From contig NZ_CP015079.1 in assembly GCF_001653335.1 (NCBI RefSeq), forward strand, positions 1,116,001-1,180,000: DNA of 64,000 nucleotides, given 5' to 3'. The notes under the pieces are model-generated. The model made no database searches. It had not been told where the DNA came from and saw only the letters and a list, made by a program, of their open reading frames with translations. Positions 56,115 to 64,000 of the stretch are shown in pieces. The stretch's first letter is position 1. Every line of letters starts with the position of its first letter. This DNA is from Nocardioides dokdonensis FR1436. GTDB lineage: Bacteria; Actinomycetota; Actinomycetes; Propionibacteriales; Nocardioidaceae. Both the position numbers and the translations under genes were made by a program.

Positions 56115-56978
56115 TCAGCGCCCCTGGCCCTGCTTCCGGCTCCAGGTCCGGTAGCCGGGGACGTCGTCGGTCATCACGCCGTCGACGCCGTAGCGGCGCA
56201 GTCGCGCCCAGTCCCGGCGGGCCTGGGTGTTGCGGCCCAGCACCAGCAGGCCGGCGGCCTGCAGGCGGCGCACCCGCTTGCGCGTGAGCTGACGCACCCA
56301 GACGTTCACCCCGTCGACCCAGGTGGTGGGGTCGCGGCGCGCCCGGTGCACCTGCTGCTTCCACGAGGTGACGATCCACTGCGTCTCGAGGTCGGGCACC
56401 GTCTGCTCGGCCAGCGCCAAGGTCGGTGCGTGGAAGCACAGCAGCAGCGTGCGGTCCCGCATCCCGGCCTTCTCGACCGCGGCCCGGAGCCGGGTCAGGG
56501 CCGCGGCGTCCCACTCGGCCCCGGGGTGCCGCTTGATCTCCAGCAGCAGGTCGACGTCCGTGCCGCGCAGGTAGGCCAGCGCAGCGTCGAGCGAGGGCAC
56601 CGGCTCGCGCCCGCGGACGCCGCGGCAGTGGCTGCGGATCCAGCGCAGCGAGCGGCGTACGGCGGGTCCGCGGCAGGTGGTCGTGCGGTCCAGGGTGGCG
56701 TCGTGCAGCAGGACGAACCCGCCGTCCGCGGTCAGCGAGACGTCGAGCTCGACCGCGCTCGCCCCGGTGCCCACCGCCCGCTCCAGCGCCGGCAGGGTGT
56801 TCTCGGTGACGTGGCGGGCCGGCGCCCCGCGGTGCGCCACGACACGGTAGTCACCGACGTGGGTGCTCGCCGCCGCGTCCTCCTCGGCCTGCGCGGCCGG
56901 GCCGCCGGACGCCAGCGCGAGCGTCAGGGCCGCCGTGGTCACGGCGCGGGTCATCCTGGTCGGGCTGTGCCGCGCCAT
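56115..56978 (-). CDS. Secreted glycerophosphodiester phosphodiesterase family protein (287 aa)
   Basis: N-terminal signal: MARHSPTRMTRAVTTAALTLALASGGPAAQA, about 32 residues, probably cleaved at AQA. The mature domain has the GDPD fingerprint VAHRGAPARHVTENTLPALERAVGTGASAVELDVSLTADGGFVLLHDATLDRTT with His-Arg, Glu-x-Asp and a His at expected places, then VDLLLEIKRHPG near 155 and GVDGVMTDDVPGYR near the end. It hydrolyses glycerophosphodiesters outside the membrane. ATG 56978 is preferred over the upstream 57029, because it begins directly at the signal peptide. Confidence 0.88.
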   Translation of the reverse strand: MARHSPTRMTRAVTTAALTLALASGGPAAQAEEDAAASTHVGDYRVVAHRGAPARHVTENTLPALERAVGTGASAVELDVSLTADGGFVLLHDATLDRTTTCRGPAVRRSLRWIRSHCRGVRGREPVPSLDAALAYLRGTDVDLLLEIKRHPGAEWDAAALTRLRAAVEKAGMRDRTLLLCFHAPTLALAEQTVPDLETQWIVTSWKQQVHRARRDPTTWVDGVNVWVRQLTRKRVRRLQAAGLLVLGRNTQARRDWARLRRYGVDGVMTDDVPGYRTWSRKQGQGR

Positions 56979-57050
56979 GTCCTCGTACGTCCTCTCGACC
57001 GCGCCGCAGTCGACGCCAGCGGAGATCACACCAGGGCGCGGCCCGTGCCG

Positions 57051-57818
57051 TCAGGCGTTCGGCGCACGTGTGGTGTTCGTCCCACCGTCGAGCACCCGCC
57101 GGAGGAAGGCGCGGGTGCGCTCCTCGCGAGGGTTCGTGAAGATCTGCGACGGCGGGCCCTGCTCGAGGATCCGCCCGTCGTCGAGGAAGGCGACCTTGGT
57201 GGCCACGTCGCGGGCGAAGGCCATCTCGTGGGTGGCCAGCACCATCGTGGTGCCGCCGGCGGCGAGCTCTCGCACGATGTCGAGGACCTCCCCGACCAGC
57301 TCGGGGTCGAGCGCGGCGGTGATCTCGTCGAGCAGCAGCAGCGTCGGCTGCGTGCACAGGGCACGGACGACGGCCGCGCGCTGCTGCTGACCGCCGGAGA
57401 GCCGGTCGGGGTGCTTGTCGACGTGCTCGGCCAACCCGAAGCGCTCCAGCAGCTCCAGCGCCCGCGTGCGGGCGGCCCTGCGGCGCAGGCCGTGGGCGTG
57501 CCGCGGGGCCAGCGTGCAGTTCTCCAGGACCGTGAGGTGCGGGAAGAGGTTGTAGGCCTGGAAGACCATCCCGATCCGGCGGCGCACCTCCCGGGGGTCG
57601 GTGCGGGGGTCGGAGATCTCCCGACCCTCGAAGGTGATGACCCCGTCGTCGATGTCCTCGAGCAGGTTGAGGCACCGCAGCAGGGTCGACTTGCCCGAGC
57701 CCGACGAGCCGATCAGGCACACGACGTCGCCGGGCTCGATGCTCAGCGAGACGTCGTCGAGCACCACCCGGTCGCCGTAGCTCTTGCGCAGCCCGGTCAC
57801 CTGCACGAGCGCGCTCAC
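57051..57818 (-). CDS. Polar amino-acid ABC transporter ATP-binding protein (255 aa)
   Basis: Walker A GSSGSGKSTLL near residue 38, Q-loop VFQAYNLFPHLTVLEN, signature RLSGGQQQRAAVVRAL near 148, Walker B TLLLLDEITAALDPE and H-loop VLATHEMAFARD. The pattern FQxyNLFPHLTvleN and TAALDPELVGEVLDIV is that of GlnQ/GltL-type importers. Walker B has Glu-Ile in place of Glu-Pro. Starts at GTG 57818 in a GTGA overlap with the permease, forming an SBP-permease-ATPase import operon. Confidence 0.92.
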   Translation of the reverse strand: MSALVQVTGLRKSYGDRVVLDDVSLSIEPGDVVCLIGSSGSGKSTLLRCLNLLEDIDDGVITFEGREISDPRTDPREVRRRIGMVFQAYNLFPHLTVLENCTLAPRHAHGLRRRAARTRALELLERFGLAEHVDKHPDRLSGGQQQRAAVVRALCTQPTLLLLDEITAALDPELVGEVLDIVRELAAGGTTMVLATHEMAFARDVATKVAFLDDGRILEQGPPSQIFTNPREERTRAFLRRVLDGGTNTTRAPNA

Positions 57819-58681
57819 AGCGACCCCGCCCGCTCGCGCTCCATGACCCGGCGCTGCAGCCAGTCGGTGAACCGGGCCAACGGGACGGTGAGCACGATGA
57901 AGAAGAGCGCGACCACGACCAGCGAGGTGTAGTTGAAGTTGTACGACGCGTAGTCGCGCGCGGCGAAGACGCCGTCGTAGACGCCGACGAGCGAGACCAG
58001 GGCGGTGTCCTTCTGCAGCGAGATGAAGTCGTTGAGCAGCGGCGGCACCACCCGGCGCACCGCCTGCGGCACCACGACGTGGCGCAGGGTGCGCACCGGC
58101 CCGAGTCCGAGCGCCCGGGCGCTGGCGATCTGGGAGGGGTGGATGGACTCGATCCCGGCCCGGAAGACCTCGGCGACGTAGGCGGAGTAGGACAGGATCA
58201 GCGCGACCGTGGCCCAGACCAGACGGTCGGTGGTCAGGCCCTGGAGCTGCAGCGCCGGCACGCCGAAGCCGAGCAGCACCACCAGCAGCAGCGTGGGGAT
58301 GCCGCGCATGATGTCGGTGAAGGCCACCGCCACGATGCGCACCGGGGCCAGCCAGGCCGAGCGGGTGCCGCGCATGACTGCGACCAGCAGCGCCAGCACC
58401 AGGATGGCCGGCTCGGCGACCAGGAAGATCCGGACGTTGAGCCAGAACGCGTCGAGCATCAGCGGGAAGGAGTCCTGCGCCGCCGACCAGGAGAAGAACG
58501 TCTCGCGCACCTTCTCCCAGCCGGGCGAGAGCACCAGGCCGACGCCCAGCAGGACGAAGAACGCAGAGGTCGACGCGCCGGCGACGAGCAGGGAGCGTCG
58601 GCGCAGGCGGCGGCGTACGTCCTGCCGCTCGAGCTCCCGGTCGCTGGGCGCCCAGGCCGGCCCCGGGGCCGGGATCGTCAC
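57815..58681 (-). CDS. Polar amino-acid ABC transporter permease (288 aa)
   Basis: About five helices. The HisM/GlnP-type signature is DIMRGIPTLLLVVLLGFGVPAL near residue 145 and the EAA loop SRALGLGPVRTLRHVVVPQAVRRVVPPLLNDFISLQKDTALVSLVGV, which couples to the ATPase (written as ASARALGLGP). An unusual N-terminal cytoplasmic extension of about 50 residues is Arg-rich (ELERQDVRRRLRRRS). Starts at GTG 58681, overlapping the SBP stop as GTGA. A single permease in this operon presumably works as a homodimer. Confidence 0.92.
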   Translation of the reverse strand: MTIPAPGPAWAPSDRELERQDVRRRLRRRSLLVAGASTSAFFVLLGVGLVLSPGWEKVRETFFSWSAAQDSFPLMLDAFWLNVRIFLVAEPAILVLALLVAVMRGTRSAWLAPVRIVAVAFTDIMRGIPTLLLVVLLGFGVPALQLQGLTTDRLVWATVALILSYSAYVAEVFRAGIESIHPSQIASARALGLGPVRTLRHVVVPQAVRRVVPPLLNDFISLQKDTALVSLVGVYDGVFAARDYASYNFNYTSLVVVALFFIVLTVPLARFTDWLQRRVMERERAGSL

Positions 58682-59571
58682 TGGAGGGTGGGCACGTCGA
58701 CCACGTCGGAGAGCCACTCCCGCTCGAGGTCCTCGAGCTCGCCGTCCTCCTGCATCGCGGCGAGCGCCGCGTCGACGCAGGAGGTGAGCGCACTGTCCTT
58801 CTCGAGGAGGATCCCGAACTCCTCCTGCTCACCGGTGTCGGGCTGGAACTGCCCGACGATGGTGCTGCCCTCGATCTCGACCGCGGAGATGTAGAAGGCG
58901 GTGGGCAGGTCGGCGAGCACCGCGTCGATCTGGTCGTTGGCCAGCGCCTGCTTGGCGGCGTTGGTGTCCTCGAAGACGGCCGGGTCGGTCTCGGGCTGGA
59001 CGATGTCGCGGATCGCGGTGAGCGAGGTGGTGCCGGTCTGGGCACCCAGACGCAGGCCCTGCAGGTCAGCCAGGCTCGTGGCCTCGGCGCCGGCGGTGCC
59101 CTCGAGCGCGATCACAGCCTGCGCGGCCTGGTAGTAGCCGGTCGAGAAGTCGACGACCTCGGCGCGCTTGGGGGTGATCGAGATCTGGTTGATGTCGAAG
59201 TCGAAGTCCTTGGCGCCGGGGGCGTAGGAGGTGTTGAACGGGACCCGCGCCCAGCTCACCTCGTCCGCGCCGAAGCCGAGGCGCTCGGCCACCGCGTAGG
59301 CGACCGCGGACTCGAAGCCCTCGCCGTTGGTCGGGTCGTTGTCGGTGAACCACGGCTCGTACGCCGGGGTGTCGGTGCCCACGGTCAGGGTGCCGGCCTC
59401 GAGGAGCATGTCGTCGGTGACGCAGGTGGCCGGGTCGACGTCGGCGTCGACCGAGGCCGAGGCGCCCGGGTCGGACGCGGTCGGCTCCTCGTCGGCGGGC
59501 GCGCAGGCGACCGCTCCGAGGAGCAGGGGCAGGGAGGCGAGGGCGGGGACGACCGCAGACCGGCGCAGCAT
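58678..59571 (-). CDS. Amino-acid-binding lipoprotein of the ABC transporter (297 aa)
   Basis: Type II signal peptide MLRRSAVVPALASLPLLLGAVAC with lipobox LGAVAC (Cys at about residue 23) and an acidic Ser/Ala linker. The solute-binding domain of the family-3 type follows: TLTVGTDTPAYEPWFTDNDPTNGEGFESAVAYAVAERLGF, then SYAPGAKDFDFDINQISITPKRAEVVDFSTGYYQAAQAVI and DLQGLRLGAQTGTTSLTAI. This is the glutamine/polar amino-acid class. ATG 59571 lies six bases after TACGAT on the minus strand. It is divergent from a padR gene; a palindrome lies between. Confidence 0.92.
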   Translation of the reverse strand: MLRRSAVVPALASLPLLLGAVACAPADEEPTASDPGASASVDADVDPATCVTDDMLLEAGTLTVGTDTPAYEPWFTDNDPTNGEGFESAVAYAVAERLGFGADEVSWARVPFNTSYAPGAKDFDFDINQISITPKRAEVVDFSTGYYQAAQAVIALEGTAGAEATSLADLQGLRLGAQTGTTSLTAIRDIVQPETDPAVFEDTNAAKQALANDQIDAVLADLPTAFYISAVEIEGSTIVGQFQPDTGEQEEFGILLEKDSALTSCVDAALAAMQEDGELEDLEREWLSDVVDVPTLQ

Positions 59572-59576
59572 GGGTG

Positions 59577-59633
59577 CATCGTAGGACGACGCGGGGCTTG
59601 CAACTCGTTGCATAGGTCGTTCATGATGTCCGC
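59577..59633. promoter_or_regulatory. Divergent leaderless promoters with a PadR-type palindrome
   Basis: TGCAAC-TC-GTTGCA (59599-59612) is a perfect 14-bp palindrome between two divergent starts. Leftward, TACGAT (minus strand) precedes the lipoprotein ATG 59571 by six bases. Rightward, CATGAT (59622-59627) precedes the padR ATG 59634 by six bases. The PadR could repress both operons. Confidence 0.6.
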
Positions 59634-60164
59634 ATGGCCCTCGAGCACGCCCTGCTGGTCGCCCTGCGCGAACAGCCGGCCTCCGGACTCGAGCTCAGCC
59701 GACGCTTCAGCCGCTCGATCGGCTACTTCTGGAGCGCCACCCACCAGCAGATCTACCGGGTCCTGGGGCGGATGGAGTCCGACGGCTGGGTCGGGGCGAC
59801 CACGGTCGAGCAGGCCGGCCGACCGGCCAAGAAGGTCTACGAGGTCACCCCCGTCGGGGCCGAGGTGCTCGCCTCCTGGCTGGCCGAGCCCACCGGCGCC
59901 GAGCCGCTGCGCTCGGAGCTGGCCGTGAAGATGCGCGGCGCCTCCTTCGGGGAGCGCGCCGCGGTGCTCGACGTGGTCCGCGCCGAGCTCGTCGAGCACG
60001 TGGCCCGCCTGGCCCGCTACGAGCAGCTGACGGCCCGCGACTACCCCGACCCCACCACCCTGACCGGCCTGGCGCTGGACCAGTACCTCGTCCTGCGCGG
60101 CGGGGTGCTGACCGAGCAGACCTGGGTCACCTGGCTCACCGAGTACCTGGAGGCACACGCATGA
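59634..60164 (+). CDS. PadR family transcriptional regulator (176 aa)
   Basis: PadR winged helix MALEHALLVALREQPASGLELSRRFSRSIGYFWSATHQQIYRVLGRMESDGWVGATTVEQAGRPAKKVYEVTPVGAEVLASWL at residues 1-83, then the helical Vir-type C-terminal dimerisation domain (LRSELAVKMRGASFGERAAVLDVVRAELVEHVARLARYEQL). Start ATG 59634 is six bases after CATGAT. Its stop overlaps the dienoyl-CoA reductase start as ATGA (60161-60164), so it probably controls that gene and, from the shared palindrome, the amino-acid transporter too. Confidence 0.9.
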   Translation: MALEHALLVALREQPASGLELSRRFSRSIGYFWSATHQQIYRVLGRMESDGWVGATTVEQAGRPAKKVYEVTPVGAEVLASWLAEPTGAEPLRSELAVKMRGASFGERAAVLDVVRAELVEHVARLARYEQLTARDYPDPTTLTGLALDQYLVLRGGVLTEQTWVTWLTEYLEAHA

Positions 60165-62221
60165 CCAGTCCCTACCCGCACCTGCTCAGCCCGATCACGC
60201 TCGGCTCCGGCCCCGCGGCGCTGACCCTGCGCAACCGGGTCGTGATGGGCTCCATGCACACCGGGCTCGAGGACGCGCCCTGGCACGTCGCCAAGCTGGC
60301 GGCGTACGCCGCGGAGCGCGCACGCGGCGGGGTCGGGCTGATCATCACCGGGGGCTACGCCCCCACGAAGCGTGGCTGGCTCAAGCCGTTCGCCTCCGAG
60401 ATGACCACCCGGATGCAGGCCATGCGGCACCGCCAGGTCACCGACGCGGTCCACGAGGAAGGTGGCGCGATCGCGCTGCAGGTGCTGCACGCGGGCCGCT
60501 ACGGCTACCACCCGCTCATCCACTCGGCCTCGGCCCGCAAGAGCCCGATCACGCCGTTCAAGCCGTCCGCGATGTCGGCGGCGCAGGTCGACCGGACCGC
60601 GACGGCCTTCGCGAGGAGCGTGGCGCTCGCGGTCAAGGGCGGCTACGACGCGGTCGAGGTCATGGGCTCCGAGGGCTACCTGATCAACCAGTTCCTCGCC
60701 GAGCGGACCAACGACCGCAGCGACGCGTGGGGCGGCAGCGCCGAGAAGCGGATGCGCTTCCCCGTCGAGGTGGTGCGCCGCACCCGCGACCTCGTCGGCG
60801 ACGACCTGCCGATCGTCTACCGGATCTCGCTGCTCGACCTCGTCGAGGGCGGCCAGAGCTGGGACGAGGTGCTGACCCTGGCGCAGCTGCTCACCGAAGC
60901 GGGCGTGAGCGTCCTCAACACCGGCATCGGCTGGCACGAGGCGCGGATCCCCACGATCATCACCCAGGTGCCGCGGGCCGCGTGGCGCTCGGTGACCGCA
61001 CGGCTCAAGGCCGAGGTCTCGGTGCCGGTCTGCGCGTCGAACCGGATCAACAGCCCCGAGCTCGCCGAGTCGATCCTCGCCGACGGCGACGCCGACCTGG
61101 TCTCGATGGCGCGCCCGCTCCTGGCCGACCCCGAGTTCGTGGTGAAGGCCGCCGCCGGCCGGGCCGACGAGATCAACACCTGCATCGCCTGCAACCAGGC
61201 CTGCCTCGACCACACCTTCGCCAACAGGACGGCCTCCTGCCTGGTCAACCCGCGCGCCTGCCGCGAGACCACGCTGGTCCTCGCCCCCACGCGCGTACGC
61301 CGCTCGGTCGCCGTCGTCGGCGCCGGCCCGGCGGGCCTGGCGACCGCGGTCTCCGCGGCCGAGCGGGGGCTGGCCGTCACCCTCTTCGAGGCCTCCCCCG
61401 CCCTGGGCGGGCAGTTCCGCCTGGCGATGGCGGTGCCCGGCAAGGAGGACTTCGCCGAGACGCTGCGCTACTACACCCGGCGCCTCGAGGTCCTGGACGT
61501 CGACGTGCGGCTCTCCTCGCGGGCGACGCCCGACGACCTCGCCGGCTTCGACGAGGTCGTGGTGGCCACCGGCGTCGAGCCGCGGCTGCCCGCCCTGCCC
61601 GGCGCCGACGACCCGCGGGTGGTCTCCTACGCCGACGTCCTCTCGGGCCGGGTCGTGCCCGGTCGCCGGGTCGCGGTCATCGGTGCCGGCGGCATCGGCG
61701 TCGACGTCAGCCACTGGCTGGTCCACGACCCGGCCGCGCCCGGCCCCGACGAGCAGGCGGGCGTCGACGAGTGGATGGCGCACTGGGGCGTCGGCGACCC
61801 GAGCCTGCACCCCGGCGGGCTGACCGAGCGCAAGCCGCGCGAGCCGTTCCGGGAGGTCACGCTGCTGCAGCGCAAGACCTCGGTCATCGGCAAGGACCTG
61901 GGCAAGACCTCAGGGTGGGCGCACCGCGCCGTGCTCAAGCAGTCGGGCGTCACCCAGGTCGCGGGTGCGACGTACGAGCGCATCGAGGCGCGCGCCGACG
62001 CCGTCGTCCTGCACGTCACCGTCGACGGCGAGCCGCGCGGGCTGGTCGTCGACCACGTGGTGCTGTGCGCCGGCCAGGAGTCGGTGCGCTCGCTCTTCGA
62101 CGACCTCCGCCACGCCGAGGCGCACCCCGGCCTGCACCTCGTGGGTGGTGCCGACGTGGCCGCCGAGCTCGACGCCAAGCGCGCCATCGAGCAGGGCACC
62201 CGGGTGGCGGCCGCCCTGTGA
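60161..62221 (+). CDS. fadH: NADPH-dependent 2,4-dienoyl-CoA reductase (686 aa)
   Basis: Old-yellow-enzyme TIM-barrel domain (about residues 1-360): [30 protein letters not shown] and [21 protein letters not shown] with FMN-site residues. The [4Fe-4S] cluster [20 protein letters not shown] near 345 has Cys spacing C-x2-C-x3-C-x11-C. The C-terminal FAD/NADPH domain has [34 protein letters not shown] near 385 and [15 protein letters not shown] near 505. It reduces 2,4-dienoyl-CoA from polyunsaturated acids so beta-oxidation can continue. ATGA overlap with padR. Confidence 0.93.
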   Translation: MTSPYPHLLSPITLGSGPAALTLRNRVVMGSMHTGLEDAPWHVAKLAAYAAERARGGVGLIITGGYAPTKRGWLKPFASEMTTRMQAMRHRQVTDAVHEEGGAIALQVLHAGRYGYHPLIHSASARKSPITPFKPSAMSAAQVDRTATAFARSVALAVKGGYDAVEVMGSEGYLINQFLAERTNDRSDAWGGSAEKRMRFPVEVVRRTRDLVGDDLPIVYRISLLDLVEGGQSWDEVLTLAQLLTEAGVSVLNTGIGWHEARIPTIITQVPRAAWRSVTARLKAEVSVPVCASNRINSPELAESILADGDADLVSMARPLLADPEFVVKAAAGRADEINTCIACNQACLDHTFANRTASCLVNPRACRETTLVLAPTRVRRSVAVVGAGPAGLATAVSAAERGLAVTLFEASPALGGQFRLAMAVPGKEDFAETLRYYTRRLEVLDVDVRLSSRATPDDLAGFDEVVVATGVEPRLPALPGADDPRVVSYADVLSGRVVPGRRVAVIGAGGIGVDVSHWLVHDPAAPGPDEQAGVDEWMAHWGVGDPSLHPGGLTERKPREPFREVTLLQRKTSVIGKDLGKTSGWAHRAVLKQSGVTQVAGATYERIEARADAVVLHVTVDGEPRGLVVDHVVLCAGQESVRSLFDDLRHAEAHPGLHLVGGADVAAELDAKRAIEQGTRVAAAL

Positions 62222-62241
62222 GGACCTGGGGCACCGCTGAC

Positions 62242-62247
62242 TAGGGT
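62242..62247 (+). promoter_or_regulatory. Leaderless promoter -10 box for the HIT gene
   Basis: TAGGGT, six bases (CGGGGC), then ATG 62254. Confidence 0.6.
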
Positions 62248-62253
62248 CGGGGC

Positions 62254-62703
62254 ATGCCGGGCGAGATCCACCGAGACGACAGCTGCCTGTTCTGCGCGAT
62301 CGTGGCAGGCACCATCCCCTCCACCAGGGTCGACGAGGACGAGCGGACGGTGTCCTTCATGGACATCAACCCCGCCTCCGACGGCCACCTGCTCGTGGTG
62401 CCGCGGGCGCACGCGGTCGACCTGACCGACATCACGCCGGAGGACCTGGGCGCCTGCGCACTGACCGCGCAGCGGCTGGCGAAGCGGCAGCTCGAGGTGC
62501 TCGGCGCCGACGGGGTGAACCTGCTCAACTGCACCGGCGAGGCGGCCTGGCAGAGCGTCTTCCACTTCCACCTCCACGTCGTGCCCCGCTACGTCGACGA
62601 CCCGGAGCGCGACCGTCTCACGCTCCCCTGGACCCCGACCGCCGGCGACCCCGACCGGATCGGCGCCGCGGGGCGCCGGCTGCAGGACGGGGCCGGCAGA
62701 TGA
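62254..62703 (+). CDS. HIT family nucleotide hydrolase (149 aa)
   Basis: Histidine-triad protein: CLFCAIVAGTIPSTRVDEDERTVSFMDINPASDGHLLVVPRAHAVDLTDI at residues 10-60, with a C-x2-C near residues 11-14 as in many bacterial HIT proteins, and the catalytic triad FHFHLHVVPRYVDDPE near residues 108-118. Family hydrolyses adenosine 5'-phosphoramidate or related nucleotides; substrate here unknown. Starts six bases after TAGGGT, and the stop overlaps the next start as ATGA (62700-62703). Confidence 0.92.
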   Translation: MPGEIHRDDSCLFCAIVAGTIPSTRVDEDERTVSFMDINPASDGHLLVVPRAHAVDLTDITPEDLGACALTAQRLAKRQLEVLGADGVNLLNCTGEAAWQSVFHFHLHVVPRYVDDPERDRLTLPWTPTAGDPDRIGAAGRRLQDGAGR

Positions 62704-63854
62704 TCCGCGACCTCACCGACTCCGAGGCCCGGGCCGCCCTGCCGCTGAAGTGGGGTGCGGTGCCGCAGGGCACCGTCCCGGCCTGGGTGGCGGAGATGGA
62801 CTTCGCCCCGCCGCCCGCGGTGACGGCCGCCCTGACGGCGGCGGTCGGCCGCGGCATGCTCGGCTACTCCTGCCACCCCGGCACCGCCCAGGCCGCTGAC
62901 CTCAACGCCGCCTTCCGCGGGTTCGCGGAGCGGCACTGGGGCTGGGACGTCCCCGCGGACTCCTCCACCCCCGTCGGCGACGTGGTGACCGGGCTCCGCC
63001 TCGCCCTCGACGAGCTGTGCCCGCCGGGACCGGTGGTCGTGCCGCTGCCGTGCTACCCGCCCTTCCGCGACGTGGTCGCGCTGGCCGGGCGCGAGGCGGC
63101 GTACGTCGGGCTCGACCCCGACCACGACCACGACGACCGCGCCGCCGCCGCACTGGACCTGGCGGCCGTCGAGCAGCACCTCGAGGCCGGGGCCCGCACC
63201 GTGCTGCTCTGCCACCCGCACAACCCGCTCGGTCGGGTCGCGCACCGCGCCGAGCTCGAGGCGCTGCGCGACCTGGTGCACGCGCACGGCGCCCGGGTGC
63301 TGGTCGACGAGGTCCACGCGCCGCTGGTGCTGCCCGGCCAGGAGCGCTTCGTCCCGTACCTGAGCGTCGACCCCGAGGCGGTGCTGGTCACCAGCCACTC
63401 CAAGACGTTCGGCACCCCCGGCCTCAAGACCGCCCAGATCGTGCTGACGGACCCCGAGGAGACCCAGCGGCTGCGCGCGCTGCCGATCGCGGCCAACCAC
63501 GGCCACTCCGGCCTCGGGATGGTCGCCGGCGCGGCCGCGTGGCGCGACAGCGACCTGTGGCTGCACGCCCTGCGCTCCCGGCTGCGGGTGCAGGCCGAGG
63601 ACCTGCGCGACCTGCTCGCCGAGCACCTGCCCCAGGCACGCGTGCGCCCGCTCGAGGCGACGTACCTGGCCTGGCTCGACCTGCGCGCCTACGGCGTCGC
63701 CGACCCCGCCGCCGTCGCGCTCGAGCACGGCGTGCGCCTGGCGCCCGGCCACGACTACCAGCCCGGCCTCGAGGGCCACGTCCGGCTCAACCTCGCCACC
63801 TCCGAGCAGCGGCTGGTCCAGATCGTCACCCGGCTCGCCGCCGCCCTGACCTGA
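62700..63854 (+). CDS. MalY/PatB-type pyridoxal-phosphate aminotransferase, C-S lyase-like (384 aa)
   Basis: Fold-type I PLP enzyme. Residues: LPLKWGAVPQGTVPAWVAEMDFAPPPAV near 15 (the MalY/PatB start pattern KWG..p..ipAWVAEMDF), LCHPHNPLGRVAHRAEL near 178, and the PLP lysine in VTSHSKTFGTPGLKTAQIVLT near 232-238. The final RLNLATSEQRLVQIV segment is the substrate-carboxylate Arg region. MalY/PatB enzymes cleave cystathionine or S-conjugates by beta-elimination; which applies here is unknown. Coupled to the HIT gene by ATGA. Stop precedes the third repeat locus directly. Confidence 0.92.
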   Translation: MIRDLTDSEARAALPLKWGAVPQGTVPAWVAEMDFAPPPAVTAALTAAVGRGMLGYSCHPGTAQAADLNAAFRGFAERHWGWDVPADSSTPVGDVVTGLRLALDELCPPGPVVVPLPCYPPFRDVVALAGREAAYVGLDPDHDHDDRAAAALDLAAVEQHLEAGARTVLLCHPHNPLGRVAHRAELEALRDLVHAHGARVLVDEVHAPLVLPGQERFVPYLSVDPEAVLVTSHSKTFGTPGLKTAQIVLTDPEETQRLRALPIAANHGHSGLGMVAGAAAWRDSDLWLHALRSRLRVQAEDLRDLLAEHLPQARVRPLEATYLAWLDLRAYGVADPAAVALEHGVRLAPGHDYQPGLEGHVRLNLATSEQRLVQIVTRLAAALT

Positions 63855-63903
63855 CGGCCGAGCGGTCACTTTCGCACCGTCGAGCGGTCACTTTCGCACC
63901 GCT
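63855..63903. repeat. 22-bp tandem repeat cluster, locus 3
   Basis: GAGCGGTCACTTTCGCACCGTC (63860-63881) and GAGCGGTCACTTTCGCACCGCT (63882-63903), the forward form of the locus 1/2 units. The array starts right after the MalY stop, inside the CGGCC segment that also precedes locus 1. Confidence 0.85.
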
Positions 63904-63916
63904 GACCGACGGTGGG

Positions 63917-64000
63917 TCAGACCTCGAGGCGGCCCTTGCGGCGCACGAGCGGGCGCTCGGCCCGGGGCAGCCAGGTCCGGGTGACGTGGTCGACGACGTG
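63917..64000 (-). CDS. C-terminal fragment of a leftward gene (3' end only)
   Basis: A minus-strand frame is open from the window edge to a TGA at 63917-63919, 27 codons, ending RPLVRRKGRLEV. The rest lies outside. Arg-rich and not recognisable; given only because its stop sits 13 bases beyond the repeat cluster, as gene ends do at loci 1 and 2. Could be a shadow frame. Confidence 0.4.
   Translation of the reverse strand, partial: HVVDHVTRTWLPRAERPLVRRKGRLEV

Overview
The window is about 64 kb of very GC-rich DNA from an actinobacterium. GTG starts are frequent, stop/start overlaps (ATGA, GTGA, TGATG) are dense, and many starts lie 6-7 bases after a TANNNT-like box, as in leaderless transcripts. 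The gene content (RskA, UfaA1-type lipid methyltransferases, a TIGR03084 protein, DUF222-HNH proteins, an EthA-type monooxygenase, cytochrome bd with a Rex-like site) fits Nocardioidaceae or a related lineage. That placement is inference from gene content, not a database match. No rRNA, tRNA or CRISPR array was seen.

Layout. 1-6.35 kb: end of an anti-sigma-K gene, then a lipid-modifying operon (FAD oxidoreductase fused to DUF1365, two cyclopropane-fatty-acid-synthase-type methyltransferases, a DUF1295 membrane enzyme, a Pcm-like methyltransferase). 6.4-11.8 kb: a reductase, an SOS-box-controlled DUF222-HNH gene, a small kinase/methyltransferase-like pair, a PtpB-type phosphatase and a BrkB membrane protein. 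11.8-21.3 kb: one eight-gene operon read leftward from an autoregulated tetR: TIGR03084 protein, AtuA-like protein, two acyl-CoA dehydrogenases, an SRPBCC protein and both subunits of a biotin-dependent acyl-CoA carboxylase. It looks like a catabolic route for a branched or isoprenoid acyl-CoA.

21.3-25.9 kb is the accessory region. A compact 2.4-kb element carries two overlapping tyrosine recombinases between inverted ends. Beside it lie an orphan membrane protein and a second DUF222-HNH gene. Three 53-bp hairpins with a fixed 18-17-18 layout border this region.

25.8-30.0 kb: a PadR-controlled ABC exporter operon containing a 47-codon gene too short for ordinary gene finding. 30.1-39.8 kb: a secreted subtilase, lipid/CoA genes (SDR, thioesterase, APH-like kinase, histidine phosphatase), a VanZ protein and a second ABC exporter. 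39.9-44.2 kb: the fadA-fadB beta-oxidation pair, divergent from a MerR regulator with an operator in a 19-bp promoter spacer. 44.2-48.6 kb: a dehydratase/epimerase-like protein, cydAB and a CPBP protease. cydAB is flanked by copies of a 22-bp repeat family, and the repeat supplies the last codons of cydB. 48.6-54 kb: a DEAD-box helicase, CsbD, a PH-like membrane protein, a WXG-motif protein with a small partner, and an EthA-type monooxygenase. 54-64 kb: a glutamine amidotransferase, an alpha-methylacyl-CoA racemase, GDPD, an amino-acid ABC transporter divergent from a padR-dienoyl-CoA reductase operon, and a HIT-aminotransferase operon. A third locus of the 22-bp repeat and the tail of a leftward gene end the window.

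The recurring theme is lipid and acyl-CoA metabolism: beta-oxidation, dienoyl and methyl-branched handling, acyl-CoA carboxylation and membrane lipid methylation. Each module carries its own local regulator or operator.
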